The notes under the pieces: model-generated
Told to the model about the DNA's origin: nothing
What the model saw: the letters and a program-made list of their open reading frames with translations, nothing else
The model's database searches: none
Assembly: GCA_037200975.1 (NCBI GenBank)
Contig: JBBCGI010000001.1
Span: 1,612,001 to 1,676,000, forward strand
Source of the DNA: Pseudomonadota bacterium
GTDB lineage: Bacteria > Pseudomonadota > Gammaproteobacteria > Steroidobacterales > Steroidobacteraceae
Reading direction: 5' to 3'
Length of the DNA: 64,000 nt
Program-made: the position numbers and the translations under genes
In this document: in pieces, positions 8,152 through 15,783 of the stretch
Numbering within the stretch: position 1 is the first letter of the stretch
How the letters are laid out: every line of letters starts with the position of its first letter

Positions 8152-8802
8152 ATGCAGACCGAGTTCGCGCGCGTCCAGATGATCACGCAGCAGATTCGCG
8201 CGTGGGATGTGCTCGACGATCGCGTGCTCGATGCCATGCGTCGCACGCCGCGTGAATTTTTCGTCCCCGAGAAATACGCCGAAGTCGCCTTCGCGGACAC
8301 CGACATCCCGCTGCGCAGCGGCCAGCACATGCTGGCGCCGAAAATTGTCGGCCGGCTCCTGCAGGCATTGGCCGCCGCTCCCGGAATGCGCGCGCTGGTG
8401 GTCGGTTGCGGCACCGGTTACGTGCCGGCGTGCCTCTCGGCGATGGGCGCGAGTGTCCGCGCCATCGAAATCCATGCGGACCTTGCGGCGGCCGCCCGCA
8501 GCAATCTCAAGCGCGCGGGGTTTGGCCAGGTCGACGTGGTCACGGGTGACACTTTCAACTTGGAACTGGGTAAGGACTATGCGCTCATTGCGGTATGTGG
8601 CGCCCTTCCCTTGTACGACGAACGCTTTGCCCGCGCGTTAGCAGTGGATGGCAAGTTGTTCGTGGTCGTCGGCGAAAAGCAGCCGCAGGAAGCGCTACTG
8701 GTTACGCGGACCTCCGCGGAAAGCTGGAGCAGTGCCGGTCTGTTCGAAACGGCGATCGACGCGCTCGAGAATGCGCGCCGGCCCGAACCATTTCAGTTCT
8801 GA
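8152..8802 (+). CDS. pcm: Protein-L-isoaspartate O-methyltransferase family protein
   Basis: This 216-residue SAM-dependent methyltransferase has the PCMT-family N-terminus (MITQQIRAWDVLDDRVLDAMRRTPREFFVP) and the conserved block IPLRSGQHMLAPKIVGRLLQAL. A SAM loop VVGCGTGYVPACL and an acidic strand end EIH follow. Family members repair isoaspartyl residues in aged proteins. The canonical GTGSGYQ loop is altered here, and this short subgroup commonly sits next to tolC, so the true substrate may differ. AAGGAG (8140-8145) fixes the start. A rhodanese gene and tolC follow on the same strand, which points to a transcription unit connected with envelope maintenance. Confidence 0.85.
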   Translation: MQTEFARVQMITQQIRAWDVLDDRVLDAMRRTPREFFVPEKYAEVAFADTDIPLRSGQHMLAPKIVGRLLQALAAAPGMRALVVGCGTGYVPACLSAMGASVRAIEIHADLAAAARSNLKRAGFGQVDVVTGDTFNLELGKDYALIAVCGALPLYDERFARALAVDGKLFVVVGEKQPQEALLVTRTSAESWSSAGLFETAIDALENARRPEPFQF

Positions 8803-8819
8803 ACCGGCCGGGGTGCCAG

Positions 8820-9140
8820 ATGGTTCGCGAGATTTCTGTCACAGAGCTCAAGGCGCGGCGCGATCGCGGCGAGAAGCCGCTGGTCATCGACGTTCGCGAA
8901 ACCTGGGAACTGCAACTTGCGAGCATCCCGGACGTCGTACATCTGCCCATGAACGAGCTGCCGGGGAGGCTTGCGGAGCTCTCGCGGGACACCGAGACGA
9001 TCGTCATGTGCCACGCGGGTGGCCGGTCGATGAGAGTGGCGCATTTTCTTACGAACCAAGGATTTACCAACGTCGCCAACCTATCCGGCGGAATATCTGC
9101 CTGGAGCGAGTCGGTCGATGCAACCGTTCCCCAGTACTGA
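8820..9140 (+). CDS. Rhodanese-like domain protein
   Basis: This 106-residue single-domain rhodanese has the conserved VIDVRETWE strand, the IPDVVHLPMNEL segment and an active-site loop CHAGGRS centred on the catalytic Cys. Such proteins move sulfane sulfur onto acceptor thiols or cyanide. The exact acceptor is unknown. No signal peptide is present, so it acts in the cytoplasm. It starts 17 bases after the pcm-family gene and ends 88 bases before tolC. The start at 8820 gives a normal-length domain; the longer in-frame extension to 8595 lies inside the pcm gene and is rejected. Confidence 0.88.
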   Translation: MVREISVTELKARRDRGEKPLVIDVRETWELQLASIPDVVHLPMNELPGRLAELSRDTETIVMCHAGGRSMRVAHFLTNQGFTNVANLSGGISAWSESVDATVPQY

Positions 9141-9228
9141 AACGTCTAAGTTTTTTCACCGCGTGCATTGCCTTGACCCATCGGGCAGGTGATATAGTGA
9201 ACTACAACACTAAAGAGGACTCTTATTA

Positions 9229-10707
9229 ATGCGTCGTTTACTTGCCCTGGGCCTGGGATGCCTGGCTACCGTCTGCGCCTCTGGCGAAGATCTGCTCACG
9301 ATTTTTGATCAGGCCGTGATCAACGACCCGCTGGTGCGCGAAGCGGAGTACACGCGCAAGGCGACCCGCGAGATCCGCCCGCAGGCGTGGGCGGCTTATC
9401 TGCCGCAGATCGCCGGGCAGTGGAGCAAAAGCCGCGACGAAGGCAACGGCACCAGCACGTCGCAGCGCCTGATCGATGATCCCACCGCCCCGCCGGGAAC
9501 CGATCCGTTACCCCAGACCATCTTCACGCAGACGGGCAGCGGCAATTCCACCACCGACAGCACCAGCTGGTCGGTGAACCTGCGCCAGAGCATTTTCAAC
9601 TGGGGCCAGCTCGCCGGGCTGCACCAGGCCGGCAAGTACGTCGCGCAGGCGGATGCCGATTACGGCGTGGCGCAGCAGGATCTCGCGCTGCGTGTCTCCA
9701 CTGCGTACTTCAACGTGCTCGCCGCACTGGACAACGTGCAGGCACAGCAGGCCTCGCTCGACGCGATCTCGCGCCAGCTCGAACAGGCGGACAAGCGGTT
9801 CGAGGTCGGTCTCATCGCCATTACCGATGTGCAGGAAGCGCGCGCCGCGCGCGATACCTCCGCCGCGGACCTGATTGCGGCCAAACGTCAGCTCGCGACC
9901 TCGCAGGAACTCCTGCGCGAGATCACGGACATGCAGTACGCCGTGCTCGCGACGCCGCGTGGCACGATGCCCCTCGCCATTCCCGAACCGGCCGATCCGC
10001 AGAAGTGGGTCGAGGCATCGATGGAGCAGAACTTGGCGCTCACATCGAGCCGACTCGGCGCCGACATCGCGCGCGATGACGTGCGCGTGCAGTTCGCCGG
10101 CCACATGCCGCAGGTCGACCTGGTCGTCGGAAAATCGCATTTCGAGCAGGACGAGGACAACGATTTTCCGGCCGTGCCCGGATTTCCGAACGGCGGCACA
10201 TTGACCTCCAACCAGGACGGCGACACCGACAAGTCGATTTCCCTGCAGGTCACGGTGCCCATCTGGTCGAGCGGCGGAACGTCGTCGCGCGTGCGCCAGT
10301 CATCGTACCGCTGGCAGGCCGCCAAGCAGCGCGTCGAGCGTGTGTCGCGCGAAACCGAACGCTCCGCGCGCGATGCGTATCTGGGCGTCGTGTCGGAGAT
10401 CTCGCGCGTGCAGGCGCTCAAGCAGGCCCTGGAATCTTCGGCCACGGCGTTGCGCGCCACCGAGGCCGGTTATGACGTGGGTACCCGCACCGCGGTCGAC
10501 GTGCTGGCCGCGCGCCGCACGCTGGTCGCGGCGCAGACTGCGTATTCGCGCAGCCGCTACGACTACATGATCAACATCCTCACGCTCAAGCAGGCCGCCG
10601 GCATCCTCGACCGCAAGGCGCTCGAAGACGTGAACGCCTGGCTCGAAGCGCCACCGCCGCCGCAGAATCCGCCGACGGTGGATCCGGCGACGCCGGCTGC
10701 CCAGTAG
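9229..10707 (+). CDS. tolC: TolC-family outer-membrane efflux protein
   Basis: This 492-residue protein begins with a signal peptide (MRRLLALGLGCLATVCASG) and contains the two structurally repeated halves of TolC. Each half has a long coiled helix pair, for example LRVSTAYFNVLAALDNVQAQ and ARDAYLGVVSEISRVQALKQ. The typical EVGLIAITDVQEARA and YDVGTRTAVDVLAARR motifs end each half. TolC trimers form the outer-membrane exit channel for type I secretion and drug efflux. The protein ends in a Pro-rich tail. GAGGA lies 9-13 bases before the ATG. A weak promoter-like TATAGT is at 9193-9198. Its stop codon directly abuts the stop codon of convergent waaA, and a short GC hairpin spans the junction. 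Confidence 0.93.
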   Translation: MRRLLALGLGCLATVCASGEDLLTIFDQAVINDPLVREAEYTRKATREIRPQAWAAYLPQIAGQWSKSRDEGNGTSTSQRLIDDPTAPPGTDPLPQTIFTQTGSGNSTTDSTSWSVNLRQSIFNWGQLAGLHQAGKYVAQADADYGVAQQDLALRVSTAYFNVLAALDNVQAQQASLDAISRQLEQADKRFEVGLIAITDVQEARAARDTSAADLIAAKRQLATSQELLREITDMQYAVLATPRGTMPLAIPEPADPQKWVEASMEQNLALTSSRLGADIARDDVRVQFAGHMPQVDLVVGKSHFEQDEDNDFPAVPGFPNGGTLTSNQDGDTDKSISLQVTVPIWSSGGTSSRVRQSSYRWQAAKQRVERVSRETERSARDAYLGVVSEISRVQALKQALESSATALRATEAGYDVGTRTAVDVLAARRTLVAAQTAYSRSRYDYMINILTLKQAAGILDRKALEDVNAWLEAPPPPQNPPTVDPATPAAQ

Positions 10708-11967
10708 CTAGGGCAGCAGCGGCTCGAGGAAACGCATCAGGCGTCCCACGGCGCCGCGATTCTCCTCGATGACTTTCCTGCCGTCCGCACCCATCTGGGT
10801 GCGGGCGATGGGATCGGCCAGCAGGCCGCCGATCGCGGCCGCCAGCTCCGCGGCATCGTGCACGATACGCACGGCACCGCGTTCGACCAGCCGCCGGGAG
10901 ATATCCGCGGCGTTGAAGGTATTCGGCCCGCTCAGGGTGGGCAGTCCCAGCGACAGCGGTTCGAGCAGGTTGTGTCCGCCGATGGGCACGAGACTGCCGC
11001 CGACGAAGGCCACATCCGCAGCCGCGTAGAAACCCAGCAGCTCACCCAGCGTATCGACCAGGTACACCTCGGTGTCCTCGGCGATCGCAGCGCCGCTGGT
11101 GAATGTCACGAACTTCAGTCCCTGGTCTTTCAAGGCCTCCGCGACCTCCGCGAATCGCGGCGGATGGCGCGGCACGAGCACCAGCAATGTTTGCGGATGG
11201 CGTGTACGCAGCATGCGATGCGCCGCGATGACTACGTCTTCTTCGCGCGCGTGGGTGCTGCCGGCCACCCACACGGGGCGGTCCGCCCCTAACAAGCGAC
11301 GGTTTGCCGCGCCTTTCGCCTCGATGTTGGCCGGGTGGCTGTAATCGAACTTGATGTTGCCGACCACGTGGGTGTGTTCGGGATTGGCGCCAATGGAGCG
11401 GAACCGTTCGGCATCGGCCGGACTCTGCGCGGCGATGAAGATGCCGTGCGACAGCGTCTCGCGGAACAGGCCCACCAACCGGCGATAACTCTTCACCGAA
11501 CGTGGCGAGATGCGTGCGCTCGCGAGCACCAGCGGCACGCCGAGCCGCCCGCAACGGTGATAGAGGTTCGGCCATATCTCCGTCTCGAGGATGACCGCGA
11601 GTTGCGGCTGAACCCGATCGAAGAAGCGTCGCACCGACCCCGGCAGATCGATGGGCACGTAACGGACCTCGACGCGTGCGCCGAAGAGGAACTGCGCCCG
11701 TGCGCGCCCGGTCGGCGTCACCGTAGTCAGCACCAGCGGGATGTGTGGGAAGCGCTTGAGCAATGCCTCGACGAGCGGCACGGCGGCCTGCACTTCGCCC
11801 ACGGAAACCGCGTGCACCCAGATGCTGCGGCCCGCCACCGTCGGCCCGAAGCCGAAACGCTGCGAGAAACCTTTCCAGTGGCTGCGGTCGCGGAACCCGC
11901 GCAGCGCCAACGCACCGGCCACGATGGGCGCGATCAGATAGGCGATGCAGGTGTAGAAGAAACGCAC
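10708..11967 (-). CDS. waaA: 3-deoxy-D-manno-octulosonic acid (Kdo) transferase WaaA
   Basis: This 419-residue inner-membrane glycosyltransferase adds Kdo from CMP-Kdo to lipid A precursors. It has a hydrophobic N-terminal anchor (FFYTCIAYLIAPIVAGALAL), then WVHAVSVGEVQAA containing the catalytic Glu (about residue 58). Downstream are ILETEIWPNLYHRC, WVAGSTHAREED, VPRHPPRF and the C-terminal VGGSLVPIGGHNLLEPLSLGLP nucleotide-sugar site. I place the start at the GTG at 11967, five bases after the kdkA stop. The longer frame to 12564 only overlaps kdkA out of frame. No clear ribosome-binding site is seen, so translation may be coupled to kdkA. Because kdkA is adjacent, the enzyme is probably monofunctional, adding one Kdo; that is inference from gene context. 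Confidence 0.93.
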   Translation of the reverse strand: MRFFYTCIAYLIAPIVAGALALRGFRDRSHWKGFSQRFGFGPTVAGRSIWVHAVSVGEVQAAVPLVEALLKRFPHIPLVLTTVTPTGRARAQFLFGARVEVRYVPIDLPGSVRRFFDRVQPQLAVILETEIWPNLYHRCGRLGVPLVLASARISPRSVKSYRRLVGLFRETLSHGIFIAAQSPADAERFRSIGANPEHTHVVGNIKFDYSHPANIEAKGAANRRLLGADRPVWVAGSTHAREEDVVIAAHRMLRTRHPQTLLVLVPRHPPRFAEVAEALKDQGLKFVTFTSGAAIAEDTEVYLVDTLGELLGFYAAADVAFVGGSLVPIGGHNLLEPLSLGLPTLSGPNTFNAADISRRLVERGAVRIVHDAAELAAAIGGLLADPIARTQMGADGRKVIEENRGAVGRLMRFLEPLLP

Positions 11968-11972
11968 GCGGA

Positions 11973-12734
11973 CTACGCGAGATCCGACTGCGGCAGCCCC
12001 GCTGACTCGCGATAACCGGCCAGCAACGAATGCCAATCCTCGTCCGTGAAGCTCTGCGGCGCCGCCAGCAGCGTCACCTTTTCGAGCGATCGATACAGCC
12101 GCACGAGCGTGGTGTCGGCCCACCAGCCGCGTTTGCGCAGCTCGCCACGGTCGAAGTCGATCAGGTACACCTGCTCGGGAGTGAGCAGGATGTTGTGCGC
12201 ATTCAGATCGGCGTGATGGACGCCGGCGTCGTGAAAGCGCCGGATGCAGCGGCCCACCGCGATCCACTGCGTGAACGACAGCGGCCCCTTGAGGAGCCGC
12301 GCGGCCAGCGATTCGCTGTTCTCGATGCGCTGGGTGATGAGGTCCGCGCGATAGAAAAGCCCGCGCCGCTGATAACGCGCCGCGATGGGCACCGGCACGG
12401 GCAGGCCGGCGCGATGCAGGTGATAAGTGAGATACCACTCGGCGAACGAACGCGTTTCTGCTTCGCCGCCCCACAGGTAGACGTCCTTTGAAACTTTTGC
12501 CATCAAGCCGCCGCGACGGTAGTGACGCAGCACGAAGCTCGAATCGCCGGTGCGGATGAACCACGTGGTGCCGCGGCCGCGGGCCGTGCCCTCGATGGAA
12601 TCGTGTTGGCGCCAGTATTCCGGCTCGAAAAAATCCACCGAGAAATTGCTCGTGCGTTGGGTGTCGTATAGCATCCGGCCGCCATCGAAGGCGGCTTCGC
12701 TGACTTCCGCGCCCACGGGCCAGTGACGCCTCAT
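11973..12734 (-). CDS. kdkA: 3-deoxy-D-manno-octulosonic acid kinase KdkA
   Basis: This 253-residue kinase phosphorylates the first Kdo of the lipopolysaccharide inner core, at the membrane surface. KdkA landmarks are clear: FFEPEYWRQHDSIEGTARGR, RHYRRGGLMAKVSKDVYLW, GLPVPVPIAARYQRRG, the catalytic loop HHADLNAHNILL and the metal motif LIDFDRGE. It is immediately upstream of waaA in the same operon, the usual partner arrangement where a mono-Kdo core is then phosphorylated. Its 5' end overlaps the start of the divergent glycosyltransferase at 12723 by about 12 bases if both first starts are used. An internal ATG at 12674 would remove the overlap. Confidence 0.93.
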   Translation of the reverse strand: MRRHWPVGAEVSEAAFDGGRMLYDTQRTSNFSVDFFEPEYWRQHDSIEGTARGRGTTWFIRTGDSSFVLRHYRRGGLMAKVSKDVYLWGGEAETRSFAEWYLTYHLHRAGLPVPVPIAARYQRRGLFYRADLITQRIENSESLAARLLKGPLSFTQWIAVGRCIRRFHDAGVHHADLNAHNILLTPEQVYLIDFDRGELRKRGWWADTTLVRLYRSLEKVTLLAAPQSFTDEDWHSLLAGYRESAGLPQSDLA

Positions 12735-13841
12735 CCCCTCACTTCCACGGATTCATGCGTGCAGGCCATTCCATATTCGCTGGCCACCGCGCCGGAAAAA
12801 GTCTGCCTGCTGCGGCTCTCCGCCATCGGCGACACCTGCCACGTCGTGCCGCTGCTGCGCAGCTTGCAGGACGCGTGGCCGCGCACCCGCTTCACGTGGG
12901 TGATAGGCAAACTCGAAGCGAAATTGATGAGCCTCATTCCGGATGTGGAGCTTATCACCGTGGACAAGGGCGCCGGCTTCCCGGCGTTCGGCCGGTTGCG
13001 AACGGAGATGCGGCGCCGTGGCAGCTTCGACCTGCTGCTGCACCTGCAGCTGTCGATCCGCGCCAGCGCCAGCGCCGCGCTGATCCGCGCGCCGGTCAAA
13101 CTGGGTTTCGATAAACCGCGCGCGCGCGAGCTGCAGTGGTTGTTCACGAATGCGCGCATCGCGCAGCGCCGGCGCGAACACGTACTGGATAGTTTCCTGG
13201 GGTTCGCCGACACGTTCAGCGTGCCGCACAAACGCGTGCGCTGGGATATCCCGTTGCCGGCCGAATCGCTCGCGTACGCCGAACATCTCATCCCCGACTC
13301 GCAACCCACTCTGGTGATCAGCGCATGTTCGAGCCATCGCGCGCGCAACTGGCTGCCGGAACGCTACGCCGCGGTGGCCGATCACGCGGCAAACAAACAC
13401 GGCATGCGGATCGTCCTGTGCGGCGGCCCGAGCGCGCTCGAACGCGAGATGGCGCAGGCGATCGCGAAACACGCCACCGTGCCGCTCGTCGACCAGGTGG
13501 GCCGCGACACGCTGCCGCAGCTGCTGGCGCTGCTGGCGCGCGCGACCGTGCTGGTCACGCCGGATTCCGGTCCCGCGCACATGGCGACCATGGTCGACAC
13601 GCCGGTCATCGGCCTGTATGCCGCGACGAATCCCGCGCGCAGCGGTCCGTATCTCTCGCGCCGCTGGTGCGTGGACGCTTACGAAGCCGCCGCGCGAAAG
13701 TTTCTCGGCAAGTCCCCGGATGAACTGCCGTGGACGAAGAAGATCGAGCTGCCCGGTGTCATGGAACTGATCGAAGTCGCCGCCGTCACCGCGAAGCTCG
13801 ATGAGCTGTTAGCCTTGGGTGAAGAGGCCCGACTCCCATGA
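12723..13841 (+). CDS. Glycosyltransferase family 9 (heptosyltransferase-like)
   Basis: This 372-residue cytoplasmic-face transferase belongs to the ADP-heptose:LPS heptosyltransferase family. The N-terminal CLLRLSAIGDTCHVVPLLRSL is the classic GT9 acceptor-side motif. The C-terminal LVTPDSGPAHMATMVDTPVIGLYA is the nucleotide-sugar signature. It sits divergently from kdkA-waaA, as expected for inner-core assembly. Which heptosyl position it serves (WaaC- or WaaF-like) cannot be decided. The GTG at 12759 is an alternative start that would avoid overlapping kdkA. It overlaps the following DUF6165 gene by four bases (ATGA), so the two are translationally coupled. Confidence 0.9.
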   Translation: MTPHPLTSTDSCVQAIPYSLATAPEKVCLLRLSAIGDTCHVVPLLRSLQDAWPRTRFTWVIGKLEAKLMSLIPDVELITVDKGAGFPAFGRLRTEMRRRGSFDLLLHLQLSIRASASAALIRAPVKLGFDKPRARELQWLFTNARIAQRRREHVLDSFLGFADTFSVPHKRVRWDIPLPAESLAYAEHLIPDSQPTLVISACSSHRARNWLPERYAAVADHAANKHGMRIVLCGGPSALEREMAQAIAKHATVPLVDQVGRDTLPQLLALLARATVLVTPDSGPAHMATMVDTPVIGLYAATNPARSGPYLSRRWCVDAYEAAARKFLGKSPDELPWTKKIELPGVMELIEVAAVTAKLDELLALGEEARLP

Positions 13842-14230
13842 AAGACATCCTGGTTCCGATCTCTCCCGGTGAATTGCTCGACAAGATCACCATCCTGCGC
13901 ATCAAGGCGGCACGCATGAGCGACGCCGCCAAGGTCGCAAACGTCAAACACGAGTTGGCGCTGCTCGAGAAGACCTGGCGCGAATCGGGCGCCGCGGCCG
14001 TGGATCTCGGCGCGGAGGAAGCCAACCTCACGCGCGTCAACGAAGCCCTGTGGGTGATCGAGGACGACATCCGCGACGAAGAACACGCACGGCGCTTCGG
14101 CGAGAAGTTCATCGAACTCGCACGCGCGGTGTACGTCACCAACGACGAACGCGCCGCAATCAAGAAACGCATCAACACCTTGTTAGGCTCGACCATCGTC
14201 GAAGAGAAGTCGTACAAGCAGTACCAGTAG
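13838..14230 (+). CDS. DUF6165-type conserved hypothetical protein
   Basis: This 130-residue soluble protein begins with the family-typical VPISPGELLDKITILRIKAARM. It continues as charged helices (KHELALLEKTWRES, EANLTRVNEALWVIEDDIRDEE). I recognise it as a conserved family often found next to lipopolysaccharide glycosyltransferases; its function is unknown. It overlaps the end of the GT9 gene by four bases and is probably co-translated with it, suggesting a supporting role in core oligosaccharide assembly. A solo palindrome arm begins immediately after its stop codon. Confidence 0.8.
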   Translation: MKDILVPISPGELLDKITILRIKAARMSDAAKVANVKHELALLEKTWRESGAAAVDLGAEEANLTRVNEALWVIEDDIRDEEHARRFGEKFIELARAVYVTNDERAAIKKRINTLLGSTIVEEKSYKQYQ

Positions 14231-14257
14231 GGTGCCGGGTGGGGAAAGCGGGGAGAC
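14231..14257 (+). repeat. Solo arm of a family-A palindrome
   Basis: GGTGCCGGGTGGGGAAAG followed by CGGGGAGAC matches one arm of the palindromes at 31353 and 35578 with one or two mismatches. No complementary arm follows. It starts at the base after the DUF6165 stop codon. Its GGGGAG end serves as the apparent ribosome-binding site for the M24 peptidase whose GTG is at 14265. Confidence 0.75.
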
Positions 14258-14264
14258 AGCAAAC

Positions 14265-15518
14265 GTGACCACGAGCCGACGACAGGTGCTTGCCCTGACC
14301 GCCGCCGCGGCGGCTTACGCAGCGATGCGCCCAACGCGCCTGTTCGCGGCCGAAGCCACCGCCGGCCTCAAACCCATGACCGCCGATGTCACGCCGATCG
14401 CACGCGCCGAATATCTCGCGCGCATCGACAAGGCCCGCAAACTCATGGGGCAACACGGCATCGGCGCGCTGCTCATAGAACCCGGCGCCTCGCTCATCTA
14501 TTTCACCGGCATCGAATGGTGGCGCAGCGAGCGGCTCACCGCCGCCATCCTGCCGCGCGACGGCGACCTCGCGATCGTCACGCCGCACTTCGAGGAGCCT
14601 TCAGTCCACGAAAGCCTCAAGGTGCCGGCGGACATTCGTGTCTGGCAGGAAGACCAGGATCCCCTGCAGACCGTGGCCGGCATCCTGCGCGATCGCAAGG
14701 TCACTGCCCCCATCGGCATGGAAGAGACGGTGCGTTACTTCGCCGTCGACGGGCTGCGTCGCGCCATGCCAGGCGTGAAAATCGTCAACGGCGCGCCGGT
14801 CGTGCGCGGTTGCCGCATGGTCAAATCCGCGGCCGAACTGGCGCTGATGCAGAAGGCCTCCGACATCACGATCGCCGCCTATCGGCACACCGCGCCGCGC
14901 ATCGAACGCGGCATGAGCCCGAAGGACATCGGCGACATGATGGATTCCGCGCATGCCGCGCTCGGGGGCTCACCCGAGTTCGCGCTCATCTTGCTGGGCG
15001 AGGCCAGCGCGTATCCGCATGGCTCCAGCCAGCCGCAGCAGGTACGCGACGGCGAGGTCGTGTTGATGGACTGCGGCTGCACCGTCCAGGGATATCAATC
15101 CGACATCTCGCGCACCTTCGTGTTCGGCGAGGCGAACGCCGGGCAGCGCAAGGTCTGGGGCCAGATGCATGCGTTGCAGCGTATCGGCAACGACACCGCG
15201 CGCGTCGGCCTGCCCGCGGGCAAGGTCGATGACGCCGTCCGCGCGCAGCTCGAGCAATGGGGTTACGGGCCGGGCTACAAACTACCCGGCACCTCGCACC
15301 GCACCGGCCACGGCATCGGCCTCGACGGGCACGAGCCGGTCAACCTGGTGCACGGCGAAACGACGCCGCTGGCGGAAGGCATGTGTTTCTCGAACGAACC
15401 GGGGATCTATCTACCGGGAAAGTTCGGCATCCGGCTCGAGGATTGTTTCCACATGGGGGCGGAGAAACCCATCTGGTTCTCGACGCCACCAACGTCGATC
15501 GATCGTCCGTTCGGGTAA
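14265..15518 (+). CDS. Tat-exported M24-family (Xaa-Pro dipeptidase-like) metallopeptidase
   Basis: This ~417-residue protein has a twin-arginine signal near its start (TTSRRQVLALTAAAAAYA), so it is exported folded to the periplasm. A creatinase-type N-terminal domain is followed by the pita-bread catalytic domain. The five metal-ligand positions are visible: the two Asp in VLMDCGCTVQGYQSDISRTF, the His in SHRTGHGIGLDGHE, and Glu in SNEPGIY and RLEDCFHM. Members cleave Xaa-Pro bonds or related substrates. The GTG at 14265 is chosen because GGGGAGA lies just upstream and the Tat motif is then close to the N-terminus. That ribosome-binding site comes from a solo palindrome arm. A GTG at 14232 is in frame but would start inside the repeat. 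Confidence 0.88.
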   Translation: MTTSRRQVLALTAAAAAYAAMRPTRLFAAEATAGLKPMTADVTPIARAEYLARIDKARKLMGQHGIGALLIEPGASLIYFTGIEWWRSERLTAAILPRDGDLAIVTPHFEEPSVHESLKVPADIRVWQEDQDPLQTVAGILRDRKVTAPIGMEETVRYFAVDGLRRAMPGVKIVNGAPVVRGCRMVKSAAELALMQKASDITIAAYRHTAPRIERGMSPKDIGDMMDSAHAALGGSPEFALILLGEASAYPHGSSQPQQVRDGEVVLMDCGCTVQGYQSDISRTFVFGEANAGQRKVWGQMHALQRIGNDTARVGLPAGKVDDAVRAQLEQWGYGPGYKLPGTSHRTGHGIGLDGHEPVNLVHGETTPLAEGMCFSNEPGIYLPGKFGIRLEDCFHMGAEKPIWFSTPPTSIDRPFG

Positions 15519-15569
15519 GCGCGAAGGCATCCCGTCGTGGCCGTGTCGCGAGGACCGGCCCGGGGGCCT

Positions 15570-15764
15570 TCATCTGCTCAACGTGTACTCGGCGCTGCAA
15601 TACGGGCACTTGGCCCAGCCCGTCTCCTCGATCGCCAGATAAACGCGCGGGTGGGAATTCCACAGATACATCTCCGGCATCGGGCACGCGAGCGGCAGAT
15701 CGCTGGCGTCCACTTTGTATTCGTTCTGCGCGTTGGGCTGGATGAGCGGTTTGGCGGCTGGCAT
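15570..15764 (-). CDS. Small zinc-finger protein (zf-CHCC type)
   Basis: This 64-residue protein has the zf-CHCC arrangement: Cys in LACPMPEM, His in WNSHPRVYL, then CPYC near the C-terminus. The family is related to the zinc-binding NDUFS6/NuoS-type subunit associated with respiratory complex I and is widespread in proteobacteria. The exact role in bacteria is not settled. It lies 19 bases upstream of glnE's stop-codon end and could be the last gene of a glnE transcript. Confidence 0.85.
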   Translation of the reverse strand: MPAAKPLIQPNAQNEYKVDASDLPLACPMPEMYLWNSHPRVYLAIEETGWAKCPYCSAEYTLSR

Positions 15765-15783
15765 GGGCGCGGATTATAGGGCC

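Noticed and set aside
10708-12564. A 618-residue extended WaaA frame
   Set aside because: The extra N-terminal residues overlap kdkA out of frame; WaaA homology begins at the GTG at 11967.
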